Part shown: positions 1-5,900 of the stretch, piece after piece
Position numbering within the stretch: the first letter of the stretch is position 1
Layout of the letters: each line of letters opens with the position of its first letter
From: an uncultured delta proteobacterium
GTDB lineage: Bacteria > UBA10199 > GCA-002796325 > 1-14-0-20-49-13
Length of the DNA stretch: 7,958 nt
Reading direction: 5' to 3'
Assembly: GCA_903868375.1 (NCBI GenBank)
Contig: CAIPVD010000109.1
Coordinates: 1 to 7,958 of the forward strand
Made by a program: the position numbers and the translations under genes
The notes under the pieces: generated by a model
The model's input: only the letters and a program-made list of their open reading frames with translations
The model's database searches: none
What the model was told of the DNA's origin: nothing

Positions 1-228
1 CATCCCCTTCTCTATCATTCGCTTGGATATCGCAACCACCTGATCGGTTGTCTTTCCCTGACAATATATAACCTCCGAAAAGCCGTTCCTTAAATGACGA
101 TGCCCATCGACCTTTGCAAAGTCCATTTCGTCGAACGGCAAATGGCGAAGGTCGTTCAACGCATCGCCCGCAGACAGCTTGCCGCTCGCCACCTGCTCCA
201 ACACCTTCAATAAAGATTCTTTATTCAT
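1..228 (-). CDS. larB: LarB, pyridinium-3,5-biscarboxylic acid mononucleotide synthase (N-terminal part, cut by the window edge)
   Basis: Only the first 76 residues are present; the frame is open to base 1, so about two thirds of the protein lies outside the window. LarB carboxylates nicotinic acid adenine dinucleotide at C5 of the pyridinium ring and splits off AMP, the first step of nickel-pincer nucleotide cofactor synthesis. What is visible is the helical N-terminal region typical of the family: an acidic and leucine-rich first 30 residues, LPFDEMDFAKVD at 30-41, HRHLRNGF at 43-50, then EVIY and GKTTDQVVAI, matching the conserved LarB block that reads roughly VDxHRxLRxGFPEVI followed by GKT. 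The PurE-like catalytic domain is not visible. The ATG at 228 shares its A with the TAA stop of larE (TAATG) and has a GAGGA ribosome binding site just upstream, so the two genes are very probably translationally coupled. The family call rests on remembered motifs, not a search. Confidence 0.87.
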   Translation of the reverse strand, partial: MNKESLLKVLEQVASGKLSAGDALNDLRHLPFDEMDFAKVDGHRHLRNGFSEVIYCQGKTTDQVVAISKRMIEKGM

Positions 229-1022
229 TATATTCCTCGTCCGCCGCCGGTCGTGTAGCCGCCGAGATCAAGCGTTACATATTTCCAGCCAAGTTTTTTC
301 AGCTTATCGACGATCTTGTTCCTATTCTCCACCACCGCGCTAAAATCGTCCTCGCCAACTTCGAGGCGCGCGAGGTTATCGTGATGACGGAGCCTTATCT
401 GCCGAACGCCAAGTCCGATCAAAAAATCCTCCGCTTCATCTATTCTATTAAGTATTTCAGGTTCGATCCGAACGCCAGTCGGTATTCGCGAAGCAAGGCA
501 TGCGGTCGAAGGCCTATCGGCAACTTCAAGGTTCAACGTCTTTGCCATCTCGCGGATCTCGTCCTTCGTAACGCCGACGTCGGTATATGGCGTCGCCACG
601 TTGCCGCGCTTCTTCGATGCCTCGTAACCCGGCCTGTGGCCAAGTATCTCGTCGGAGTTCGTCCCTTCTATTATATATGCAAACTCTTTCGCACTTGCCA
701 CTTTGTCGAAGCATTCGAAAAGTTCGTTCTTGCAATAGAAGCAGCGGTTGTCCGGATTAGCAAGATAGGTTTCGTTCCCAAATTCTTCAGTTCCGACTAT
801 CACGTGCGGGATACCGTGCTTTTTGCAAAAATCGACCGCCGAACGAGTGTCACGCGATGGAACGCTTGGTGAAGCGCCGGTTGCCGCAACCATCTTATCG
901 CCCAGCTCCTGATGCGCTAATATCGCCAGCACTGCGGAATCAACCCCGCCTGAAAACGCAACGACAACGCTTCCCAACTCGCGCATCCGTTCTCTTAATT
1001 TAATAAGTTTTTCGTTTAGCAT
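228..1022 (-). CDS. larE: LarE, ATP-dependent sulfur transferase for nickel-pincer cofactor synthesis
   Basis: LarE adenylates the carboxylates of the LarB product and converts them to thiocarboxylates, giving the ligand into which LarC inserts nickel; the cofactor serves LarA-type racemases. The 264-residue protein is of normal family length. It has the PP-loop pyrophosphatase motif SGGVDS at 24-29, an RCFYCKNELF block at 93-102, the ACLASRIPTG block at 174-183, and the C-terminal signature YVTLDLGGYTTGG at 248-260. The cysteine at 175 is where the sacrificial cysteine of Lactobacillus LarE sits, but Cys94 and Cys97 are present too. Those three cysteines suggest the [4Fe-4S] variant of the family; this is inference. 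I chose the ATG at 1022 because it puts the family's usual helix right before the PP-loop; an in-frame TTG at 1061 would add 13 residues with no homology-like features. Neither start has a clear ribosome binding site. The gene lies 59 bases after the 628-residue gene and overlaps larB by one base. Confidence 0.93.
   Translation of the reverse strand: MLNEKLIKLRERMRELGSVVVAFSGGVDSAVLAILAHQELGDKMVAATGASPSVPSRDTRSAVDFCKKHGIPHVIVGTEEFGNETYLANPDNRCFYCKNELFECFDKVASAKEFAYIIEGTNSDEILGHRPGYEASKKRGNVATPYTDVGVTKDEIREMAKTLNLEVADRPSTACLASRIPTGVRIEPEILNRIDEAEDFLIGLGVRQIRLRHHDNLARLEVGEDDFSAVVENRNKIVDKLKKLGWKYVTLDLGGYTTGGGRGI
234..238 (-). promoter_or_regulatory. Ribosome binding site of larB
   Basis: GAGGA on the minus strand, five bases before the larB ATG at 228. 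It lies inside the last codons of larE, next to the overlapping TAATG stop/start, and supports the larB start and coupling of the two genes. Confidence 0.6.
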
Positions 1023-1081
1023 GATGGCGGCACTATTATTTGAAGGTTTACGAGAATGCAAGGATTAACTGGCCACTTTTT

Positions 1082-2968
1082 TCATGTCAGCCGGACTTCG
1101 CCTCTGTTTATTCGGCGCCTTAATTCTTTATTTGCACGCGAGCCGCTTTTTGGATTTTGCTTTGCCCCGGCAACCGCATCCATCAAGTTTAGCATTATCC
1201 AAAATTCATGTCCCGACGACATCATACTCCATACGGTTCCACGCCGGCGCGACAGGGCAGCCAATACTTCCTTCGGAGTTGCATATTGCCTGTTTTGAAT
1301 AAAATTCCTCGAAACTTTAACAGCAAATTGTTCCAGAGTTATTATTCCTTTATCCAGATCATAAACAAGGCCTTCAAATGTACCAAATGCCCTTCCATTA
1401 CTCCATCTTTCGCGCTTCGTTACCGGCTGCGACCAAGCGGTTTCTGAAACTGAATACGAACGCCATGCACCTTCAAACGCAGCGAAAGCTGCCGTTGCCG
1501 CATCGGACCTTTTACCGGTCAACTCCGACAATTTGCCATAGCACATAGCCGCCAATATTTTGTCCAGAACCGTGTCACTGGCACTAGCAAAAGCTGCAGC
1601 TTTTTGCCATGCAACGATAGCTGCGTCGCGATACCCTGCCAATTCAAGGGCTAGTGCAGCCGTTATTTCAGCTGCGTTTGCAATTATATGGTTTTTAGCA
1701 GCTGCAGCGTTATCGGCGGCCTGTTCCAACAGTGCCACAAATCTTTCAACCTCACCTTCTTGCCAAGCCGACCTAATATCCTTTGTCACATCATAACGCC
1801 CCAATCTACCAATTAGTTCGCTCACAGCCTCCTGCTTCAACACACTCTTCGTGAATTCGCTGAATATCTCCGCAAGAAGCTGCCACCTTTGTTCAGGTTC
1901 CGTAACGCCGGAAAGCTGGATCGCGCGATTAAATTCTTTGAAGAACATCGTGTGGGATGCCACATGATCGCCAATTATATTGACGCCATCTGCAGCCGAC
2001 TTCTTTCTGGCCGCTAATTCATTAACGGTATCCCCACATTCTTGATACTCGTTGGCTGCGTGTTGATAACTTGCAGTGAAGGGAATCTTAGCTGTCACGT
2101 TCCAGCCTGCGACGAGCATCTTGACATCTCCCAAGAACATCCTTGTTCGCGGATAGTGTCGTGCCAGACGTTCAAGCTCGGTCATGACAATAGAGATGTT
2201 ATCTTTATTTGCGATATGGACCAATCGTGCCGCCTCTTCGCGAGCCGCCGCAAAAAGAAGCCGGTCGCCCTTTGCCGAATCCATTTTATCAAAATGTTCC
2301 ATCGCCCTAGTGAAAAAGTTGATATATTCTTGGATATCAGCATTTTCCAATGCCGCGTCAAGACACGCACATTCCAACATCAAATTGCCGGCCTCTTCTT
2401 GTCTTTTGGGATTATATTGTATTTGATAACGCAAAGACCAAAGCGCCTCGCGAAGAGCTTTTCCTGCAGACAATATCTGAACATTATGCTCTCTTGCATA
2501 AGCATATGCCTCTCTAAAATACGACACAGCATATTTGATCCCAATCCGATCGTGCACCGCTTCCGCATATTCTACCATTGCTGTTACAGCCCCTTCATGA
2601 TCTCCGCGTGTTTTACATTCGGTAATTTTCGCGGCATACGGTTCGAACTGGTTTGGAGCCAATACCGATGTTCCGCCCTCTGCTTGCATGACATCAGTTC
2701 TTTTGTCCTGCACTTTGGCAGGCTCGAAACCTTGCGCGGCAAAAACTCCTTGGATCGTTCTTGGAGTCGATGCGACGACAAGCGCAAGCAACGCATCGGC
2801 AGGCATTTCTGCTACGATGCGGTCCGCCAATGATACAAAATCTGGAAGAAAACTTGGCGCATATGCAAATACCGCAGAAACTGGTTCAGCAGCAGGCGAA
2901 CCGGAAACTATAATGTTAGACGTCGCTCCGAAAGTCGCAGGCAGAGTTGCTAAGTTAAATGGTGGCAT
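1082..2968 (-). CDS. Uncharacterised 628-residue alpha-helical repeat protein
   Basis: I do not recognise this protein. It is complete, with ATG at 2968, TGA at 1082 and an excellent AAAGGAG ribosome binding site. The first 30 residues are rich in Ala, Pro, Thr and Ser, without the charged start and hydrophobic core of a classical signal peptide. Residues 31-70 are hydrophobic but broken by Pro and charges. From about 108 to 505 almost everything looks helical, with pairs of amphipathic helices of about 35 residues that resemble TPR-like repeats, for example 111-162, 301-334 and 432-505. An Ala-rich stretch (418-455) and a basic tail (KELRRRINRG, 614-623) follow. No catalytic motif, nucleotide-binding loop or metal site was found. 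A scaffold or protein-interaction role is plausible from the architecture alone. The gene sits between proC and larE, all on the same strand, but its 94-base leader suggests it may have its own promoter, so a role in proline or nickel-cofactor metabolism should not be assumed. Confidence 0.8.
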   Translation of the reverse strand: MPPFNLATLPATFGATSNIIVSGSPAAEPVSAVFAYAPSFLPDFVSLADRIVAEMPADALLALVVASTPRTIQGVFAAQGFEPAKVQDKRTDVMQAEGGTSVLAPNQFEPYAAKITECKTRGDHEGAVTAMVEYAEAVHDRIGIKYAVSYFREAYAYAREHNVQILSAGKALREALWSLRYQIQYNPKRQEEAGNLMLECACLDAALENADIQEYINFFTRAMEHFDKMDSAKGDRLLFAAAREEAARLVHIANKDNISIVMTELERLARHYPRTRMFLGDVKMLVAGWNVTAKIPFTASYQHAANEYQECGDTVNELAARKKSAADGVNIIGDHVASHTMFFKEFNRAIQLSGVTEPEQRWQLLAEIFSEFTKSVLKQEAVSELIGRLGRYDVTKDIRSAWQEGEVERFVALLEQAADNAAAAKNHIIANAAEITAALALELAGYRDAAIVAWQKAAAFASASDTVLDKILAAMCYGKLSELTGKRSDAATAAFAAFEGAWRSYSVSETAWSQPVTKRERWSNGRAFGTFEGLVYDLDKGIITLEQFAVKVSRNFIQNRQYATPKEVLAALSRRRGTVWSMMSSGHEFWIMLNLMDAVAGAKQNPKSGSRANKELRRRINRGEVRLT

Positions 2969-2975
2969 AAGGGCT

Positions 2976-2982
2976 CTCCTTT
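2976..2982 (-). promoter_or_regulatory. Strong ribosome binding site of the 628-residue gene
   Basis: AAAGGAG on the minus strand, seven bases before the ATG at 2968. It is the best Shine-Dalgarno match in the window and fixes the start of this gene. Other genes here have weak sites or none. Confidence 0.75.
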
Positions 2983-3006
2983 ATTTTTAATGATTACGTT
3001 AGACGA

Positions 3007-3035
3007 CACTTATTGATTATGGGTTTCCTAGTCAA
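3007..3035 (-). promoter_or_regulatory. Weak sigma-70-type promoter candidate before the 628-residue gene
   Basis: On the minus strand TTGACT (3035-3030) matches the -35 consensus at five of six bases. At a 17-base spacing it is followed by TAAGTG (3012-3007), which matches the -10 consensus poorly. It lies in the non-coding gap between the proC stop and the next start, about 40 bases before the ATG. The gap and the strong ribosome binding site make separate initiation plausible, but the -10 box is not convincing. Confidence 0.22.
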
Positions 3036-3062
3036 GATAAAAAAACATAGTTGTATTTGGGA

Positions 3063-3884
3063 TTATTTAATTCGGCCAAGCTCTCGCGACCTGTTCGCTG
3101 CGGCACGAACCGCATCTTGAAGTATCTTGCTGAAATTGCGTTTACGAAGAACATCGAACGCCGCAACGGTCGTTCCGCGCTTCGACGCCACCTTCTTCCA
3201 AAGTTCTTTCGGGTCTTCGCCCGTTTGCATCACCATCTTGGCGGCACCGATTATCGTGTGCATAACAAGTTCCTTCGCCAGCTGTTCGTTAAGCCCCAAT
3301 TTCTTGCCGGCACACGTTAGCGAATCGATGATCTCATATACATACGCAGGGCCCGTACCAGAAAGCGCAGTTATCGGGTCCATATCTTTTTCTTTAGCGA
3401 TGCGGAACGAAATGCCAACCGCACCGAATATCTCTTCCGCAAGCTGCATTTCATTCTCTTTCACCGAAGGAGATGCAAATATTGCCGTGACTCCGTAGTC
3501 GATGAGCGCTGGCGTGTTGGGCATTGCCCGGACCAGCTTCGCCTTCGCACCCAGAATCCTGTGCAACTTTTTTAGCGTTATACCAGCCGCGATGGAGATG
3601 ACGAGCTGTTCCCTCTTTAAATGAGGCGCAATTTCCGTACAAACATCGGCCATATCCTGCGGCTTCACCGCAAGAAGAACGATATCGCAGATATCTACTA
3701 CCGCTGAATTGAAATTGGTGGTCCGAATTCCGTAGAGCGTTTTAAGACGTCTCAACTTTGCCGCGTTCCTGCTAGATGCCACGATCCGGACAGGCACCGT
3801 CTGCTCGGAATTAAGCATACCACGAATAAGCGCCTCGCCCATATTGCCCGCGCCTATCACGCCAACTGTATATTTCTTTAACAT
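3063..3884 (-). CDS. proC: Pyrroline-5-carboxylate reductase (ProC)
   Basis: This cytoplasmic enzyme reduces 1-pyrroline-5-carboxylate to L-proline with NAD(P)H, the last step of proline synthesis. The 273-residue protein has the usual length. The N-terminal Rossmann domain starts VGVIGAGNMGEALIRG, with the dinucleotide loop GAGNMG at 11-16, followed by AVKPQ at 72-76 and MPNTPALIDYG at 121-131. The C-terminal dimerisation and substrate domain has ALSGTGPAYVY at 173-183 and the family signature region ASKRGTTVAAF at 233-243. In that signature the usual Gly before GTT is Arg (SKRGTT instead of SPGGTT or SKGGTT). I chose the ATG at 3884 because the Rossmann strand begins at its fifth residue; the frame continues upstream to an ATG at 3902 and a TTG at 3992, but those extensions look non-homologous and overlap the preceding gene in the TTG case. 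No clear ribosome binding site is seen. The gene begins 67 bases after the 601-residue gene. Confidence 0.95.
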   Translation of the reverse strand: MLKKYTVGVIGAGNMGEALIRGMLNSEQTVPVRIVASSRNAAKLRRLKTLYGIRTTNFNSAVVDICDIVLLAVKPQDMADVCTEIAPHLKREQLVISIAAGITLKKLHRILGAKAKLVRAMPNTPALIDYGVTAIFASPSVKENEMQLAEEIFGAVGISFRIAKEKDMDPITALSGTGPAYVYEIIDSLTCAGKKLGLNEQLAKELVMHTIIGAAKMVMQTGEDPKELWKKVASKRGTTVAAFDVLRKRNFSKILQDAVRAAANRSRELGRIK

Positions 3885-3951
3885 GCTCAAGTGAGCTAGC
3901 ATTTTAGGATGATTACAATCAAGATAAATGTAAGAGATTGTTGGGACGATT

Positions 3952-5757
3952 CTATCGATCTTCTTTTTTAGGAACGTGCTGAAAGACACCAACTTCGGTC
4001 TTTCGCATTTTCATTCCGGGAGATTCGATCAAACGGCTCAAAATAAGATAGTCACCTTGTGTCAGGCCGATCCTACCGAACAACGTAGCCCATTCAGAGC
4101 TTAACTTATAAGGGTCCATGAAGTTAGTTGGATCATCGGTCTGCAGGACAAATATTACATCATCTGCACCGTTCTCTGTCAGCTGTTCCAATGTAACGTC
4201 GGATGGAGACGGGCGATTGGGAAATGGATGCTCCCAAATGATGATATCGTACTTTCGGAGCGGATGAGGTTTTCTGTCGAATGGCGAAAAGATCAACTGG
4301 CCTGATCTTATCGCATCTTCAAAAGTGGTATCTCCCTCTAGATCTGCATTTGTGGTAAGGCAACCCTGACTAACGAATGTCTCCCTTGATACAACGGTCA
4401 CGCCCTTTGCGAGCAACAGTTTTATGGTTTGATTAAATCTTCCATGTCCGGCTACCTCGACAACAACATCTCTGGCAGAACGGCCATCTCTCATCTTATA
4501 TGCGATAAGCCTGTCGAGCATTGCGGAAGTTCTTGGAAGATCATCGGTGGTAAATCTATTAAGGTCTGTCAATCCGTCAACACTAAATTCTGGTGCATCC
4601 CGATTCTTGATCGCGGCCCAGTCAGTTGCCAGCGCATCAGAGAGTTCTTTAAGTTCACCGCTTTCAGGAGCCCCCGGGAACGGGACGACGGGATCGCCAT
4701 GAGTTACATATCTATATTTTAGTGCTTCGGCTTGCCTTGCCGCCAACGTTCGAACACCTGCGATATCGCCTGTATCGAGAACCGGAGCGGCTGAAGTTAG
4801 CACTTTTACCGGGGCAACATCAACAACCGCAACCGGTTCTTGCACGGCAGGTCCGGTTACGTTCAGCGGGCGCGTTGCAACGACAAGATTGGTATCGAAT
4901 CCGAAGAAACCCGCTGTTCTGGTCTTCGGCAAGTATTTGTTCGGGGCTACGGATATTTCAACTTCGAGCCCTTGTTCCTTAAGCATTTCTTCATAACCTT
5001 TCGCGACATCTTTGTCTTCCGTCACAATGACAACTCGCCCACCAGGAACCAACAATCTTGCCGCCTCGGTAAGAAGAGATACTTCGTTGCTATCGTTCGG
5101 CAATGGATAATAAAGATACACGAGAGCTGCTGTGCCCGCATGCGCACTGGCGAAGCTTTCGGCAGACGCGCTTTTTTCGAAATGAACGTTCTTCCCATAA
5201 CGAGGCAACTTCTTCCCTTCATCAAAATCAGCCTTTTTTCTTACACCGTCTTCATCCACAAGGTAAAATTCTCTTTCCGGATAAGCTCGATATACACGTT
5301 CCACGGGCCCGTCTTTCCACTGATCACCTTCTGCGCCAAGAAAAACGATATTGCCCGACGGAATGCTCGATAGCGGCGGCATGAATCTTTCGTTAAAGGA
5401 TATCTCTTCGGGACTTCTTGCTTCCGGTTCTCTATCTTTGTTGCCTAACCAATTTTTAAATAGGCCTCCTACCCATCCAAGCGGGCCGCCTTTCAGTTCA
5501 AGCGTTCCGGCATCGCCGGAAATAGACATGCTGCCACCGGAAGCAGTGTGAGCGCCGCCGACAAATGTTTGCGCCGGTTCGGATACTAAAATAAATACCG
5601 CATCGGGAGGAGAAAATGGCTGCTGAAAGGTGCCAAGTGGAACGGATATCGGATCGCCGACAACAAGTCCCGCGGGCATAGCAGGCAAAAGAGCCGGATT
5701 CGTCGTACCGACCTGGCTTACAAATTGGAAACTGCCATTTAACGGAAGAACGCCCAT
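3952..5757 (-). CDS. Uncharacterised 601-residue protein with two methyltransferase-like halves
   Basis: I cannot assign a function. The protein has three visible parts. Residues 1-130 are rich in Gly, Pro, Ala and Val, look poorly ordered and show no clear signal peptide. Residues 131-297 resemble a class I SAM-dependent methyltransferase fold: a first strand and loop IVFLGAEGD (137-145), an acidic end of strand two FYLVDEDG (164-171), and a late strand LLVPGGRVVIVTEDKD (235-250) typical of the region after motif III. A Pro/Val/Ala-rich linker (298-330) leads to a second Rossmann-like half: VVVEVAGHGRF (431-441) in place of the SAM loop, YDIIIWEHPFP (503-513), and VIFVLQTDD (534-542). Both SAM loops deviate from the usual DxGxGxG, so either half could be inactive or bind another ligand. 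The start at 5757 lacks a clear ribosome binding site; Met27 at 5679 is an alternative. It is separated from the radical SAM gene by a palindromic repeat and precedes proC. Similarity to methyltransferases is judged by eye only. Confidence 0.75.
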   Translation of the reverse strand: MGVLPLNGSFQFVSQVGTTNPALLPAMPAGLVVGDPISVPLGTFQQPFSPPDAVFILVSEPAQTFVGGAHTASGGSMSISGDAGTLELKGGPLGWVGGLFKNWLGNKDREPEARSPEEISFNERFMPPLSSIPSGNIVFLGAEGDQWKDGPVERVYRAYPEREFYLVDEDGVRKKADFDEGKKLPRYGKNVHFEKSASAESFASAHAGTAALVYLYYPLPNDSNEVSLLTEAARLLVPGGRVVIVTEDKDVAKGYEEMLKEQGLEVEISVAPNKYLPKTRTAGFFGFDTNLVVATRPLNVTGPAVQEPVAVVDVAPVKVLTSAAPVLDTGDIAGVRTLAARQAEALKYRYVTHGDPVVPFPGAPESGELKELSDALATDWAAIKNRDAPEFSVDGLTDLNRFTTDDLPRTSAMLDRLIAYKMRDGRSARDVVVEVAGHGRFNQTIKLLLAKGVTVVSRETFVSQGCLTTNADLEGDTTFEDAIRSGQLIFSPFDRKPHPLRKYDIIIWEHPFPNRPSPSDVTLEQLTENGADDVIFVLQTDDPTNFMDPYKLSSEWATLFGRIGLTQGDYLILSRLIESPGMKMRKTEVGVFQHVPKKEDR

Positions 5758-5815
5758 GTGGCATTGTTATCGTCGCCTGTGGGAAATAGTTGCTAAGTTT
5801 TTTAAACCTAAAGAG

Positions 5816-5893
5816 TGTCATTGCGAGCCCCGAAGGGGCGTGGCAATCTCACAAATAGAGATGGGAGATTGCTTCACTTCGTTCGCAATGACA
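5816..5893. repeat. Intergenic palindromic repeat of about 78 bases
   Basis: The two arms are diverged inverted copies of one unit. The outer stem TGTCATTGCGA (5816-5826) pairs perfectly with TCGCAATGACA (5883-5893). The middle CGAAG (5831-5835) pairs with CTTCG (5877-5881), and the inner stem GCAATCTC (5843-5850) pairs with GAGATTGC (5865-5872), leaving a 14-base loop. The left arm also holds its own GCCCC-GAA-GGGGC hairpin (5827-5839), so a branched fold is an alternative. Units reading TCATTGCGAG...GCAATCTC are a familiar dispersed intergenic palindrome in many unrelated bacterial genomes. It lies seven bases beyond the stop of the radical SAM gene and about 60 bases before the next start. 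It may stabilise or end the upstream transcript, but no run of T follows on the minus strand. Only one copy is in the window, so its repeated nature is inferred from the known family and its symmetry. Confidence 0.82.
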
Positions 5894-5900
5894 TACAACT

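Noticed and set aside
114..872. A 252-codon open frame on the plus strand
   Set aside because: It lies opposite larE and larB, which have clear family motifs; its translation is rich in Arg, Phe and Cys without any domain. A reading-frame shadow.
1023..1061. TTG start extension of larE by 13 residues
   Set aside because: The extra residues have no family similarity, there is no ribosome binding site before the TTG, and the ATG at 1022 gives a family-typical N-terminus.
1589..1604. Perfect 16-base palindrome AAAAGCTGCAGCTTTT
   Set aside because: It sits inside the Ala-rich coding part of the 628-residue gene, where Lys-Ala-Ala-Ala-Phe codons produce it by chance; no promoter or other site accompanies it.
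2042..2833. A 263-codon open frame on the plus strand
   Set aside because: It is antisense to the 628-residue gene, which has an excellent ribosome binding site and Ala-rich coherent helices; the antisense product looks random and Cys/His/Ser-rich.
3037..3062. T-run on the minus strand after proC as an intrinsic terminator
   Set aside because: There is a run of T, but no GC-rich hairpin could be found directly before it.
3885..3992. Upstream extension of proC to a TTG at 3992 (or an ATG at 3902)
   Set aside because: The Rossmann fold starts right after the ATG at 3884; the TTG extension would overlap the end of the 601-residue gene.
4840..5373. A 177-codon open frame on the plus strand
   Set aside because: It is antisense to the 601-residue gene, with no ribosome binding site or motif seen.
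5816..5893. The palindromic repeat as an ordinary rho-independent terminator
   Set aside because: The stem is long, interrupted and not followed by a T tract on either strand (CTCTTTAGG on the minus strand, TACAACTTT on the plus strand).
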